Positions 21,405-28,489 of a stretch of DNA of 28,489 nucleotides are shown here, in pieces. Source of the stretch: a virus. Location: IMG/VR virus record IMGVR_UViG_3300003797_000014, positions 1 to 28,489 of that record, one strand, 5' to 3'. The position numbers and the translations under genes are program-made. Position 1 is the stretch's first letter; each line of letters begins with the position of its first letter. Under the pieces are notes generated by a model. That model was not told where the DNA came from. It was given only the letters and a program-made list of their open reading frames with translations, and searched no databases.

Positions 21405-23686
21405 CAATTAACGTTATAAAGAGAGATGGATCTAAGCAACCTCTTGATCTACAAAAGTTTCATAGAATCACATCGTTTGCATGTGAAGGTTTAACCGGCG
21501 TATCTGTATCAGATCTCGAAATTAAAACGAGAATTCAATTTTATAATAATATCAAGTCTACTGATATTCAAGAAACTCTTATTAAGGCTGCTGCAGATCT
21601 TATTTCTGAAGAAAGCCCTAATTATCAATATGTTGCTGGTCGTCTTATCAATTATCATCTTCGTAAAGAAGTGTATGATAATTATACTCCTCCGCATCTA
21701 TTGACTCATTATATTAAAGTCAAGTCTCTTGGTTATTATGATGAAGCATTGGGAACAGCCTATACACAAGAAGAATGGTATGAGCTCGAAGAATATATAG
21801 ATCATGAACGTGATAAGCTTCTTACCTATGCAGCCATGGAACAATTCCGTGGTAAGTATCTTGTAAAGAATCGAGTTACCGGAAAGTTTTATGAAACTCC
21901 GCAAATGGCATTTATGCTTATTGCAATGACTTTGTTTTCTAATTATGAAAAAGATAAAATTAAATGGGTAAAGGAATTATATGATGCTATATCTACTTTT
22001 GACGTGTCTCTGCCTACTCCTATCATGGCTGGTGTTAGAACTCCGCAAAGACAATTTTCGTCCTGCGTTCTCATTGAGACGGATGACTCGCTGGACTCGA
22101 TCAACGCGACCGCTTCGGCGATTGTTAAATACGTCAGTCAAAAAGCTGGTATCGGTATTGGCGCTGGTCGTATTAGGGCTATTAATAGTGCCATTCGTAA
22201 TGGTGACGCTAGTCATACTGGAGTTATACCTTTTTATAAGTATTTTCAAAGTGCTGTTAAGTCCTGCTCACAAGGCGGGGTCCGCGGCGGAGCTGCTACG
22301 CTCTATTTCCCAATCTGGCACCTCGAAATAGAGGATATGCTTGTCCTTAAGAATAATAAGGGCACAGAAGATAATCGTATTCGCCATCTAGATTATGGTG
22401 TACAATTTAATAAGGTGATGTATGAGCGACTCATTAACAACGGAAATATCACTTTATTCTCCCCAGCAGACGTCCCTGATTTGTATGAAGCCTTTTTTAC
22501 ATCAGACACAGACAACTTCAGAAAGCTTTATGAATCTGCAGAACGCAATCCAAAGCTACGAAAGAAGTCGGTTCCTGCAATCGAGCTTTTTTCGGCATTC
22601 ATGCAGGAACGGAAGGATACTGGACGTATATATCTGATGAATGTTGACCTTGCAAATGAGCACGGCTCCTTCATTGAAAATAATGCTAAGATTTACCAAT
22701 CAAATCTTTGTTGCGAAATTAATCTTCCTACAAAACCATTGAAGGATATTAATGATGAAGAAGGTGAAATTAGTCTTTGTACATTAGCTGCAATTAATTG
22801 GGGCAAGATTAAGAAGCCGGCTGATTTTGAAAAGCCATGTACTATTGCTGTTCGTGCTCTTGATGCTCTATTGGATTATCAAAGCTATCCAGTGAAAGCG
22901 GCTGAACGTTCTACTATGGATCGCCGACCTCTTGGTGTGGGTATTATCAACTTTGCTTATTGGCTTGCAAAGAATGATACCAATTATTCTAATCCAAATC
23001 TTGATCTTGTTCATGAATATGCTGAAGCATGGTCATACTATCTTATCAAAGCAAGTGTTGATCTTGCTTTTGAACAAGGAGCTTGCTTAAAGACTCAAGA
23101 TACTAAATACAGTCAAGGTATTCTTCCTATTGATACTTATAAAAAAGATGTTGACCAATTAGTAAATCCAGTATATAATATGGACTGGGATTATGTTCGT
23201 CGTTATGCAACATCATATGGTATTCGTAATTCTACATTGATGGCTTTGATGCCGGCTGAAACGTCGGCTCAGATTAGTAATTCGACTAATGGTATTGAAC
23301 CACCTCGTAGTCTTGTTTCTATTAAGCAATCAAAGGATGGAATACTTAAACAAGTTGTACCAAACATTGCTAAGTTAAAGAATAAGTATGAACTTCTTCC
23401 AGATCAAACTTCACCAGAAGGTTATCTGAAGATTATGGCAGTACTACAAAAGTTTATTGACCAAGGTATTTCTGTTAATACTACATATAATCCTAAGTTT
23501 TATCCTGAGGAAAAGATTCCTCTTTCTGAAATGATTAAGCATTTGTTATTGTTTTATAAGTACGGTGGTAAGCAATTATATTATCTCAATACATTCGATG
23601 GCTCTGGTGAAATTGATGTTCAACCAGAAAAGAAACTAGAAGCCGGAGAAACAGATAATGTGGATTGTGAATCTTGCAAGTTATAA
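21401..23686 (+). CDS. nrdA: Ribonucleoside-diphosphate reductase, large subunit NrdA
   Basis: The 761-residue class Ia RNR alpha chain starts in an ATGA overlap with thyX. It reduces NDPs to dNDPs. Visible catalytic residues are Cys222 (SSCVLIE) and Cys460 (ISLCTLAA) as the redox pair, Asn435, Cys437 and Glu439 in NLCCEI as the radical site, and Cys756 and Cys759 in the C-terminal CESC tail that passes electrons on. MPAETSAQISNSTNGIEPP is the conserved substrate loop. The N-terminus begins with a short ATP-cone-like region. The gene is full length with no intron or intein. Its central part (about 22050-22330) is richer in G and C than the rest, which may mark recombination. Confidence 0.95.
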   Translation: MTINVIKRDGSKQPLDLQKFHRITSFACEGLTGVSVSDLEIKTRIQFYNNIKSTDIQETLIKAAADLISEESPNYQYVAGRLINYHLRKEVYDNYTPPHLLTHYIKVKSLGYYDEALGTAYTQEEWYELEEYIDHERDKLLTYAAMEQFRGKYLVKNRVTGKFYETPQMAFMLIAMTLFSNYEKDKIKWVKELYDAISTFDVSLPTPIMAGVRTPQRQFSSCVLIETDDSLDSINATASAIVKYVSQKAGIGIGAGRIRAINSAIRNGDASHTGVIPFYKYFQSAVKSCSQGGVRGGAATLYFPIWHLEIEDMLVLKNNKGTEDNRIRHLDYGVQFNKVMYERLINNGNITLFSPADVPDLYEAFFTSDTDNFRKLYESAERNPKLRKKSVPAIELFSAFMQERKDTGRIYLMNVDLANEHGSFIENNAKIYQSNLCCEINLPTKPLKDINDEEGEISLCTLAAINWGKIKKPADFEKPCTIAVRALDALLDYQSYPVKAAERSTMDRRPLGVGIINFAYWLAKNDTNYSNPNLDLVHEYAEAWSYYLIKASVDLAFEQGACLKTQDTKYSQGILPIDTYKKDVDQLVNPVYNMDWDYVRRYATSYGIRNSTLMALMPAETSAQISNSTNGIEPPRSLVSIKQSKDGILKQVVPNIAKLKNKYELLPDQTSPEGYLKIMAVLQKFIDQGISVNTTYNPKFYPEEKIPLSEMIKHLLLFYKYGGKQLYYLNTFDGSGEIDVQPEKKLEAGETDNVDCESCKL

Positions 23687-23700
23687 TTTAAGGAAAAAAT

Positions 23701-24813
23701 ATGTCAGTTTTTAATCTCGATAGTAATTCATTGGATAATACTATATTCTTTGGACAGCCATTGAATATTGCTCGTTATGATAAGCAAAAATATCCTTTCT
23801 TTGAAAAGCTAACTGAGAAGCATATGGGATTCTTTTGGAGACCAGAAGAAGTAGATCTATCACGTGACTCAAAAGACTTCAAGGGTCTATTGGATCATGA
23901 GAAGCATATCTTTACAGCTAACCTGAAGCGTCAAATTATTCTTGATTCTGTTCAGGGACGCGCTCCATCTATAGCATTCCTTCCCATTTGCAGTCTTCCA
24001 GAGATTGAAAACTGGATTCAGACTTGGACTTTCTTTGAGACTATCCACAGTCGTTCATATACTCATATCATTCGTAATATCTATTCTGATCCATCAAAGG
24101 TCTTTGATGAAGTTCTTGATATTGAAGAGATCGTGGATTGTGCTAAAGACATCAGTAAGTATTATGATGCACTTATTGAAGAAAACAATTCTTCAAAATT
24201 AATAGGCACATATAATTACGCAGCTATGAATTATGGTGGAACATATAACCATAAGAAAGCTCTATGGCTCTGCCTCAATGCAGTCAATGCGCTAGAGGGC
24301 ATTCGTTTTTATGTATCGTTTGCTTGCTCATGGGCATTTGCTGAAGTAAAGAAGATGGAAGGTAATGCAAAAATCATCAAGCTTATTGCTCGTGATGAGA
24401 ATATCCATCTTGCATCAACTCAGCAACTCATTAAGCTTCTTCCTAAAGAAGATCCAGATTTTGCAGTTATTAAAGAAGAATGCGCAAAAGAGGTTGAAAA
24501 TATCTTCCGTGAGGTTATCAATCAAGAAAAGGCTTGGGCAAAATATCTTTTCTATAGTGGATCAATGATTGGTCTTAACTATGAATTGCTTTGTGATTAT
24601 GTAGACTGGATTGCTGCTCGTCGTATGAAGTCTGTGGATGTATCTACTAATAAGATCAATAAGATTACTAGTAATCCTCTTCCTTGGACTCAAAAGTGGA
24701 TCTCGGGCATTGATGTACAGGTTGCTCCACAAGAAACTGAGATCACCTCTTATATTGTTGGCGGAATAAATAAAGATGTAACTGCAGATACATTTACAGG
24801 CTTTTCTCTATAA
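23701..24813 (+). CDS. nrdB: Ribonucleoside-diphosphate reductase, small subunit NrdB
   Basis: The 370-residue class Ia beta chain starts at ATG 23701 after AAGGAAAAA, 14 bases after nrdA. It holds the di-iron centre and the stable tyrosyl radical needed by NrdA. Visible residues are Asp82, Glu113, His116 and the radical Tyr120 in FFETIHSRSY, and the second ligand set in ARDENIHL. The C-terminus (TFTGFSL) is the tail that docks into NrdA. Length and motifs match E. coli NrdB and T4 NrdB. The stop overlaps the next ATG as TAATG. Confidence 0.95.
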   Translation: MSVFNLDSNSLDNTIFFGQPLNIARYDKQKYPFFEKLTEKHMGFFWRPEEVDLSRDSKDFKGLLDHEKHIFTANLKRQIILDSVQGRAPSIAFLPICSLPEIENWIQTWTFFETIHSRSYTHIIRNIYSDPSKVFDEVLDIEEIVDCAKDISKYYDALIEENNSSKLIGTYNYAAMNYGGTYNHKKALWLCLNAVNALEGIRFYVSFACSWAFAEVKKMEGNAKIIKLIARDENIHLASTQQLIKLLPKEDPDFAVIKEECAKEVENIFREVINQEKAWAKYLFYSGSMIGLNYELLCDYVDWIAARRMKSVDVSTNKINKITSNPLPWTQKWISGIDVQVAPQETEITSYIVGGINKDVTADTFTGFSL

Positions 24814-25010
24814 TGCTTTTACAGCTCAATCCACCAATTCCTGTTACTACTCCTAAAGGTAAAGCTTTAGCACATATATTAATAGATTATGGAATTGAGC
24901 ATGATCTTATCTGGGTTTGCTTCAATGATTTAGACGGTGAATGCTGGTCATGGAGCAATAAGGATATAAGAATTCAAAAGAACACCACATTAGGTAGAAT
25001 TTTCAAGTAA
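24813..25010 (+). CDS. Small conserved protein downstream of nrdB
   Basis: The 65-residue protein starts in a TAATG overlap with the nrdB stop. MLLQLNPPIPVTTPKGKALA, IDYGIEHDLIWVCFND and ECWSWSNKDIR match a conserved small hypothetical protein that I know from T4-like phages of cyanobacteria and alphaproteobacteria. It looks like a compact beta-rich domain with two Cys and many Trp. Function unknown; the position suggests a role with the reductase or nucleotide supply, but this is only inference. Confidence 0.75.
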   Translation: MLLQLNPPIPVTTPKGKALAHILIDYGIEHDLIWVCFNDLDGECWSWSNKDIRIQKNTTLGRIFK

Positions 25011-25020
25011 TAATTCTAGT

Positions 25021-25028
25021 GATAAATA
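25021..25028 (+). promoter_or_regulatory. Candidate late promoter (one mismatch) at hairpin foot
   Basis: GATAAATA matches the late box at seven of eight positions, and its last two bases form the foot of the following hairpin. It lies 52 bases before the zinc-ribbon gene. Weak on its own. Confidence 0.25.
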
Positions 25029-25056
25029 ACAGGAGTAGTTAGTGCTACTCCTGTTA
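25027..25056 (+). terminator. Strong 12-bp hairpin, possible terminator or processing site
   Basis: TAACAGGAGTAG at 25027-25038 pairs perfectly with CTACTCCTGTTA at 25045-25056 around a 6-base loop. It follows the end of the nrd operon. On the plus strand it is followed by CAACC and not by a U run, so it is not a standard intrinsic terminator; on the minus strand it is followed by TTTAT. It could instead be an RNA processing or stabilising element. Confidence 0.5.
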
Positions 25057-25080
25057 CAACCATCATTGGAGTTATAATAT

Positions 25081-25233
25081 ATGAAAGTTGAAAACTGGAT
25101 TGTGTGTCAGACCTGCGATGCAGAATATAAAGTCGTCAGTTCTATTTCAAATGAATTAAATGAAAGCTATTGCCCATTCTGTGGTTCTGAAGTTCAGCAA
25201 GAAGAGTCTGACTTAGAAGAATACGAAGAATAA
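25081..25233 (+). CDS. Small zinc-ribbon protein, 50 residues
   Basis: A 50-codon frame from ATG 25081, with GGAG at 25068-25071 nine bases upstream, to TAA 25231-25233. It has two Cys pairs, CQTC and CPFCG, spaced as in a rubredoxin-like zinc ribbon, and an acidic tail (EESDLEEYEE). Such small zinc ribbons in phages often bind nucleic acid or host transcription proteins, but no specific function is shown. The next gene starts one base after its stop. Confidence 0.7.
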   Translation: MKVENWIVCQTCDAEYKVVSSISNELNESYCPFCGSEVQQEESDLEEYEE

Positions 25234-25234
25234 A

Positions 25235-25639
25235 GTGGAATGGTTATATAATGGTGAACCATACACTGAAGCAGATTCTGCCATGTATGGATTCATATAT
25301 AGAATTACTCATATACCTACCAATAAGCAATACATCGGTAGAAAATATTTTACCTCTGCAGGATCCAAAGTCGTAAAGGGCAAAAGAAAAAAGATCAGAA
25401 AAGATTCTGACTGGAAAGACTATTGGGGTTCTTCAAAATATCTTCTTGCTGATATAGAAAAATTTGGTAAAGACCAATTCAAACGGGAAATTGTAAAGCT
25501 GTGTAAGAACAGAACTGAATGTTCTTACTATGAGACTAAACTTATCTTTGAAGAAGATGCTATTTTAAGAGACGATAGGTATAACCACTGGGTCTCTTGT
25601 AAAATTACAGAAATGCATGTAAAATCCATAAAAAAATAG
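25235..25639 (+). CDS. GIY-YIG endonuclease-like protein (Hef/Seg-type)
   Basis: The 134-residue protein starts at GTG 25235, one base after the previous stop. A degenerate GIY-YIG motif is visible: GFIYRI at about 19-24 and QYIGRK at about 32-37. After a basic loop (KGKRKKIRKDSDW) come YWGSSKYLLADI, EKFGKDQFKREIV and CSYYETKLIFE, the usual order for this group in T4-like phages, where members are annotated as putative Hef or Seg homing endonucleases. It is free-standing, not within an intron, and lacks a long C-terminal DNA-binding domain, so it may cut DNA for a purpose other than homing. The family is recognised; activity is inferred. Confidence 0.75.
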   Translation: MEWLYNGEPYTEADSAMYGFIYRITHIPTNKQYIGRKYFTSAGSKVVKGKRKKIRKDSDWKDYWGSSKYLLADIEKFGKDQFKREIVKLCKNRTECSYYETKLIFEEDAILRDDRYNHWVSCKITEMHVKSIKK

Positions 25640-25649
25640 CATTTTGTTA

Positions 25650-25678
25650 TGTACAATAAATTATTTTTGGTATATAAT
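25650..25678 (+). promoter_or_regulatory. Candidate sigma70-type promoter
   Basis: TATAAT at 25673-25678 with TGTACA 17 bases upstream at 25650-25655, which matches the -35 consensus at four of six positions. It lies just after the endonuclease-like gene and before GGAGG at 25699-25703 and ATG 25709. Confidence 0.45.
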
Positions 25679-25708
25679 AAGATAGTACTGGTTGATATGG
25701 AGGATGAA

Positions 25709-25891
25709 ATGGATTTAATGTTGTTTGATTTTCCTACCGAAAAGGATGGAATCCATCGTGTAGAAGAAAAGCTTTGCGAGCTTCTGCGTAAGTACCGCGA
25801 AGAAAATATAAAGCTTGATCCTATTGAACTCGATTATATGGACTGGGCAAATAGCTTCATCAATGAATACAGGTCAAATAATGTTTATTAA
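25709..25891 (+). CDS. Small acidic hypothetical protein
   Basis: I chose ATG 25709 because GGAGG at 25699-25703 lies five bases upstream and a TATAAT box lies before it; an in-frame ATG at 25649 would overlap the likely promoter. The 60-residue product (MDLMLFDFPTEKDGIHRVEE onward, ending in FINEYRSNNVY) is helical and acidic. No family was recognised. The next gene starts within its last codons at ATG 25881, so the two are coupled. Confidence 0.6.
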   Translation: MDLMLFDFPTEKDGIHRVEEKLCELLRKYREENIKLDPIELDYMDWANSFINEYRSNNVY

Positions 25892-26327
25892 TAATGGTAC
25901 TCAAGGCTTTCACTTCAGTGATAAAGGAATCAAGATCATTGAAGAAAGATATAATGCAAAGTATATGGGTTATTGGTGTACTAATCATGGTGGCCGTTGG
26001 CAAGAAATGCCTGTAGACGTTTTCTATGTAGAGAACCCAGATACTTCTAAGGGTCATACTAATTTCTTTGGTATGTTCCGTAAGGGAGAGAATGTTCTCA
26101 TCACTGATGCATCTTCATGCTTTGCTGAACCTATTACCGGTGTTCTTACTGATACTGGTGAAGTGGTCGTGTCACGTTATCGTCATGATTATCGTGCATC
26201 CGGTGGTGGAGCTATTGATGGCGGCCGCGATTATCTTAAGCTTGTTGGTGAAGCAGTATATTATCCAAAGGTGCGTGTTACCGTTGAATCCGGTGAATTT
26301 AATTTTGAAGTACTAGAACACGCATAA
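25881..26327 (+). CDS. Conserved T4-like phage protein of unknown function
   Basis: I chose ATG 25881, six bases after AGGT at 25871-25874; upstream in-frame starts lie in the preceding gene. The 148-residue product contains MFINNGTQGFHFSDKGIKII, MGYWCTNHGGRW, NFFGMF and VVSRYRHDYRASGGGAIDGG, which resemble a conserved hypothetical protein of T4-like phages. It looks like a compact soluble alpha/beta protein with two Cys. It is the last plus-strand gene before the convergent capsid gene. Function unknown. Confidence 0.7.
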   Translation: MFINNGTQGFHFSDKGIKIIEERYNAKYMGYWCTNHGGRWQEMPVDVFYVENPDTSKGHTNFFGMFRKGENVLITDASSCFAEPITGVLTDTGEVVVSRYRHDYRASGGGAIDGGRDYLKLVGEAVYYPKVRVTVESGEFNFEVLEHA

Positions 26328-26356
26328 AAAAAGGGGGAGACCTTTCGATCTCCCCC
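26326..26356 (-). terminator. Intrinsic terminator of the capsid gene
   Basis: GGGGGAGA (26333-26340) and TCTCCCCC (26349-26356) form an 8-bp stem with an 8-base loop. Read on the minus strand it is followed by seven T, a classic Rho-independent terminator for the capsid transcript, 27 bases after its stop. On the plus strand the stem may also slow transcripts arriving from the 25881 gene, but no immediate U run follows. Confidence 0.85.
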
Positions 26357-26382
26357 AAGTACTTCTGATTTTATTTTTATTA

Positions 26383-27762
26383 TTACAGAAGATTTTGTAC
26401 TTGAACTCTGCGGTAGTATACGTTCGAGCCCTGCAGAAGAGCACCTGGTGTATAACCCTGTGAGTTGTTTCCGAAGGCGAATGGATTTGCAACGACGCCG
26501 TAACGTGTCTTGAATCCAATCTTTGGCTGGAAGGTGTCTTGACCAACAGCACGTACCATTTGCAGAGGTACGTATGGGCAATAGAATAGACCGGCGTCGA
26601 ATGCCGATGCACCCTTATAACCTACTGTGATATAGTTACCAGCAGCATATGGGTCTACATACACTCTCATGCGTCCGTTAAGAACACCAGCGAATGTATT
26701 ACCTGTGTCATCAACTTGCAGATTATTGCTGTTGAGTGCTGGAGCATAATCCAGAACACCTGCCATTTGAAGAGCAGAAGCAACATCCGAAGAACAGATG
26801 ATCAGGTTACCCTTACCACGACGTGTATTCTTTGCAATGTAATTTGCTTCACGTTCAATCTGGAACATCAGACCCTTGAACTTCTCAACTGACCAACGTC
26901 CGTTTGAGTCTACGTCAAGGTCGAATACACCAGCTGTGGTTGTTTCAATAGCACCAGCAACGGCTGTGAGGTTTACTGTACGAACGATTTCACGATTGAT
27001 TTCCGAAAGGATTTCAGCCGAAAGAATTGTCGACAGTTCGGTCTCAGCGTCCAGACCATGAATTGCCTTCAGGTCTTGTGCCAGTTCCATTGAATACTCG
27101 GCCTTCAGAGCACGCGATTGTGCCTGAACGGTTACCTTGTCGATCGAGAACGACATTTGACGGAAGTCTTGGTTATATGCAGTTGAACCCAGAGCTTCAG
27201 CATACGATGTTGGCATACCACCAGCAAAGTTATACTGTTGCGAGTTACCGGAAACAACGTTATTACCAGTCTTCAGTGTACCGTCGTACAGACCGCCGAG
27301 ATTGTTGTTAGCATAACCAACAAGCGAAGTATTACCAGCAAGAGCAGCATTTGCACCACCTGGGAATGTCGACTGTCCGGTATTTGCTTCATTGTAGAAT
27401 GCGTTGGCACCCGACTGCGAGTCGTACTGAGGACGCAGAGCAAAGATCAGACCTGTTGGTCCGGTCATTGGCTGAACGCCGCAGATGTCATAAGCGATCA
27501 GGTTTGGCATCGAACGACGAACCAGCGAAATAAGTACTGGATCGTAGTTATTAACACCACCGATACCTGTTGCTGGAGCAGCACCAGAATACTCGAGAAG
27601 AGCTTGTTGACCACCAAAACCACCGGTCTGAGACATGTCTCTTTCAGTGTTTTCCAGCAGCTGAGCAATTGTAGCACGCTTGTGGGCGTCCTTAATTGGC
27701 TCTAAATCAGGATGCTCAATTAATGGCTTCCACTTTTTTTGAATTTCTTCGTTAAGAAACAT
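26383..27762 (-). CDS. 23: Major capsid protein, T4 gp23-like
   Basis: The 459-residue protein starts at ATG 27762 on the minus strand after GGGAGA. It has the hallmarks of T4 gp23: the N-terminal prosequence with WKPLIEHPDLEPIKD and TIAQLLENTE, then YDPVLISLVRRSMPNLIAYD, ICGVQPMTGPTGLIFALRP, and the C-terminal VGYKGASAFDAG, FYCPYVPLQMVRA and GFKTRYGVVANPFA. In T4 the gp21 protease removes the prosequence after a Leu/Ile-x-Glu site; LLE at 55-57 is the likely site here. It forms the hexamers of the head. Codon use is more G+C-rich than the neighbouring plus-strand genes, as expected for a highly expressed gene. A double late promoter lies upstream and a strong terminator downstream. Confidence 0.97.
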   Translation of the reverse strand: MFLNEEIQKKWKPLIEHPDLEPIKDAHKRATIAQLLENTERDMSQTGGFGGQQALLEYSGAAPATGIGGVNNYDPVLISLVRRSMPNLIAYDICGVQPMTGPTGLIFALRPQYDSQSGANAFYNEANTGQSTFPGGANAALAGNTSLVGYANNNLGGLYDGTLKTGNNVVSGNSQQYNFAGGMPTSYAEALGSTAYNQDFRQMSFSIDKVTVQAQSRALKAEYSMELAQDLKAIHGLDAETELSTILSAEILSEINREIVRTVNLTAVAGAIETTTAGVFDLDVDSNGRWSVEKFKGLMFQIEREANYIAKNTRRGKGNLIICSSDVASALQMAGVLDYAPALNSNNLQVDDTGNTFAGVLNGRMRVYVDPYAAGNYITVGYKGASAFDAGLFYCPYVPLQMVRAVGQDTFQPKIGFKTRYGVVANPFAFGNNSQGYTPGALLQGSNVYYRRVQVQNLL

Positions 27763-27788
27763 GTTTTATATCTCCCTTGTTGATAGGT

Positions 27789-27802
27789 TATTTATATTTA
27801 TA
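27789..27802 (-). promoter_or_regulatory. Double T4-type late promoter of the capsid gene
   Basis: Read on the minus strand, TATAAATATAAATA gives two overlapping exact copies of the late box (27802-27795 and 27796-27789), 27 bases or more before the capsid start. It lies in the short gap between scaffold and capsid genes, so the capsid can be made in excess over scaffold. Confidence 0.75.
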
Positions 27803-27807
27803 TTATC

Positions 27808-28489
27808 TTATTTCTTGACAGTCTTAGATATGGCTTGTACATAAGCAGCCATAGGTCCTGTAGTAGGAACATGATCGGCATCGCCATCATCTTCTACAGT
27901 TTCTTCAGTTAATGAAGAAGCGTTGGATGTTGATCTGTTTGATGGAAAATATGTTTCTCTGATGACATGAAGCTTTCTTTCAAAGTCAGCTGGAGATTCA
28001 TAAGTTACACCTTCTGCTAGGACGGCAAGCTTTTCGGCTTGTGTCTTTGCAAGGCCTTCACACATTGAATTGAAAATGGAGTCGACTTGTGAGTCTTCAT
28101 TTTCTCTTTCAAGTTCCATAGTCTTTTCAATTTGTTCATTAAGAGCTGTTTCCAACTCTTCAATCTTTTCAACCATTTCAGCCATAACATCTACATTTGT
28201 ATCCGATACGTCAACGTAGTTGGCTTCAAATACTTGCTTAAGATTAAGCATGAATTCTTCAGCCATTTCAGTTTTAATACCAGATTCAATTGCCACTTCA
28301 TTCTCTTCAACCCATTCTGCGACGGCATAAGAGAGATAATTATTAACATGTTCTACAATTTCGGAACGAATTTCTTCAACAGCTTCAGTTAAACGAGAAT
28401 TAAATTCTTCTTCTAACTTAGCTGATTCTGCAATAATACGTGCGTTTACAGCAGCTTCAAATACAATAGTTGCTTTTTCCATTAGCTCT
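27808..28489 (-). CDS. 22: Prohead core scaffold protein, T4 gp22-like (partial at right edge)
   Basis: The frame is open to the right edge; reading inward it gives E-L-M-E-K-A-T-I-V-F-E-A-A-V, so Met at 28482 is probably internal and the real start lies outside the window. The visible 226 residues are strongly charged and helical with long Glu/Lys heptads (EKIEELETALNEQIEKTMEL), as expected for the gp22 scaffold, which fills the prohead core and is degraded by gp21. VFEAAVNARI and the C-terminal FERKLHVIRETYFP are family-like. It precedes the capsid gene in the same order as T4 22-23. Confidence 0.85.
   Translation of the reverse strand, partial: ELMEKATIVFEAAVNARIIAESAKLEEEFNSRLTEAVEEIRSEIVEHVNNYLSYAVAEWVEENEVAIESGIKTEMAEEFMLNLKQVFEANYVDVSDTNVDVMAEMVEKIEELETALNEQIEKTMELERENEDSQVDSIFNSMCEGLAKTQAEKLAVLAEGVTYESPADFERKLHVIRETYFPSNRSTSNASSLTEETVEDDGDADHVPTTGPMAAYVQAISKTVKK

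Noticed and set aside
25649-25708. Upstream in-frame start for the 25709 gene
   Set aside because: It overlaps a likely promoter and lacks a ribosome site; GGAGG fits ATG 25709.
27238-27705. Long plus-strand frame opposite the capsid gene
   Set aside because: It is opposite gp23, which is certain; the product is Cys/Thr/Arg-rich nonsense-like sequence caused by the capsid codon bias.

Overview
This window is a piece of a T4-like (tailed, contractile-tail type) bacteriophage genome, AT-rich by eye. The anchors are a gp23-type major capsid protein and the end of a gp22-type prohead scaffold on the minus strand; a gp61-like primase, ThyX and class I ribonucleotide reductase NrdA/NrdB on the plus strand; and exact TATAAATA boxes, the -10 element of T4 late promoters, in front of several structural genes. 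A nested two-component spanin pair indicates a Gram-negative host. Several small proteins resemble families I know from T4-like phages of cyanobacteria and alphaproteobacteria, but the host cannot be fixed from the sequence alone.

Layout. (1) 1-7742: a partial gene, a protein with nucleotidyltransferase/ligase-like motifs, a repeat-rich fibre protein, an HxGH adenylyltransferase-like protein, a basic two-module protein, a Dps-like ferritin, and a charged AT-hook protein. (2) 7739-18005: virion and tail-fibre/adhesin genes, many linked by ATGA or TAATG junctions. They include two paralogous fibres sharing an N-terminus, one carrying a seven-repeat propeller; two proteins with the same C-terminal tag; and a 900-residue glycine-rich fibre. 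(3) 18014-19685: small conserved genes, the i-spanin with a fully embedded o-spanin, and a tail-anchored coiled-coil protein that may belong to lysis. (4) 19686-25010: a strong sigma70-type promoter inside a 12-bp inverted repeat opens a replication and nucleotide operon of primase, thyX, nrdA, nrdB and a small downstream gene. (5) 25011-26327: a 12-bp hairpin, a zinc-ribbon protein, a GIY-YIG endonuclease-like protein and two small hypotheticals. (6) 26326-28489: a terminator, then the capsid gene and the partial scaffold gene, running convergently.

How it fits together. Primase, ThyX and RNR supply replication and dTMP/dNTPs and are read from a host-like promoter. Structural genes are read from T4-type late promoters, including a double late box between scaffold and capsid genes. 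Fibre genes show duplication, mosaic joining and composition shifts, as expected for host-range genes. The spanins fuse inner and outer membranes at lysis. No tRNA, CRISPR array, insertion sequence or integrase was seen, and there is no gene-free stretch longer than 300 bases.
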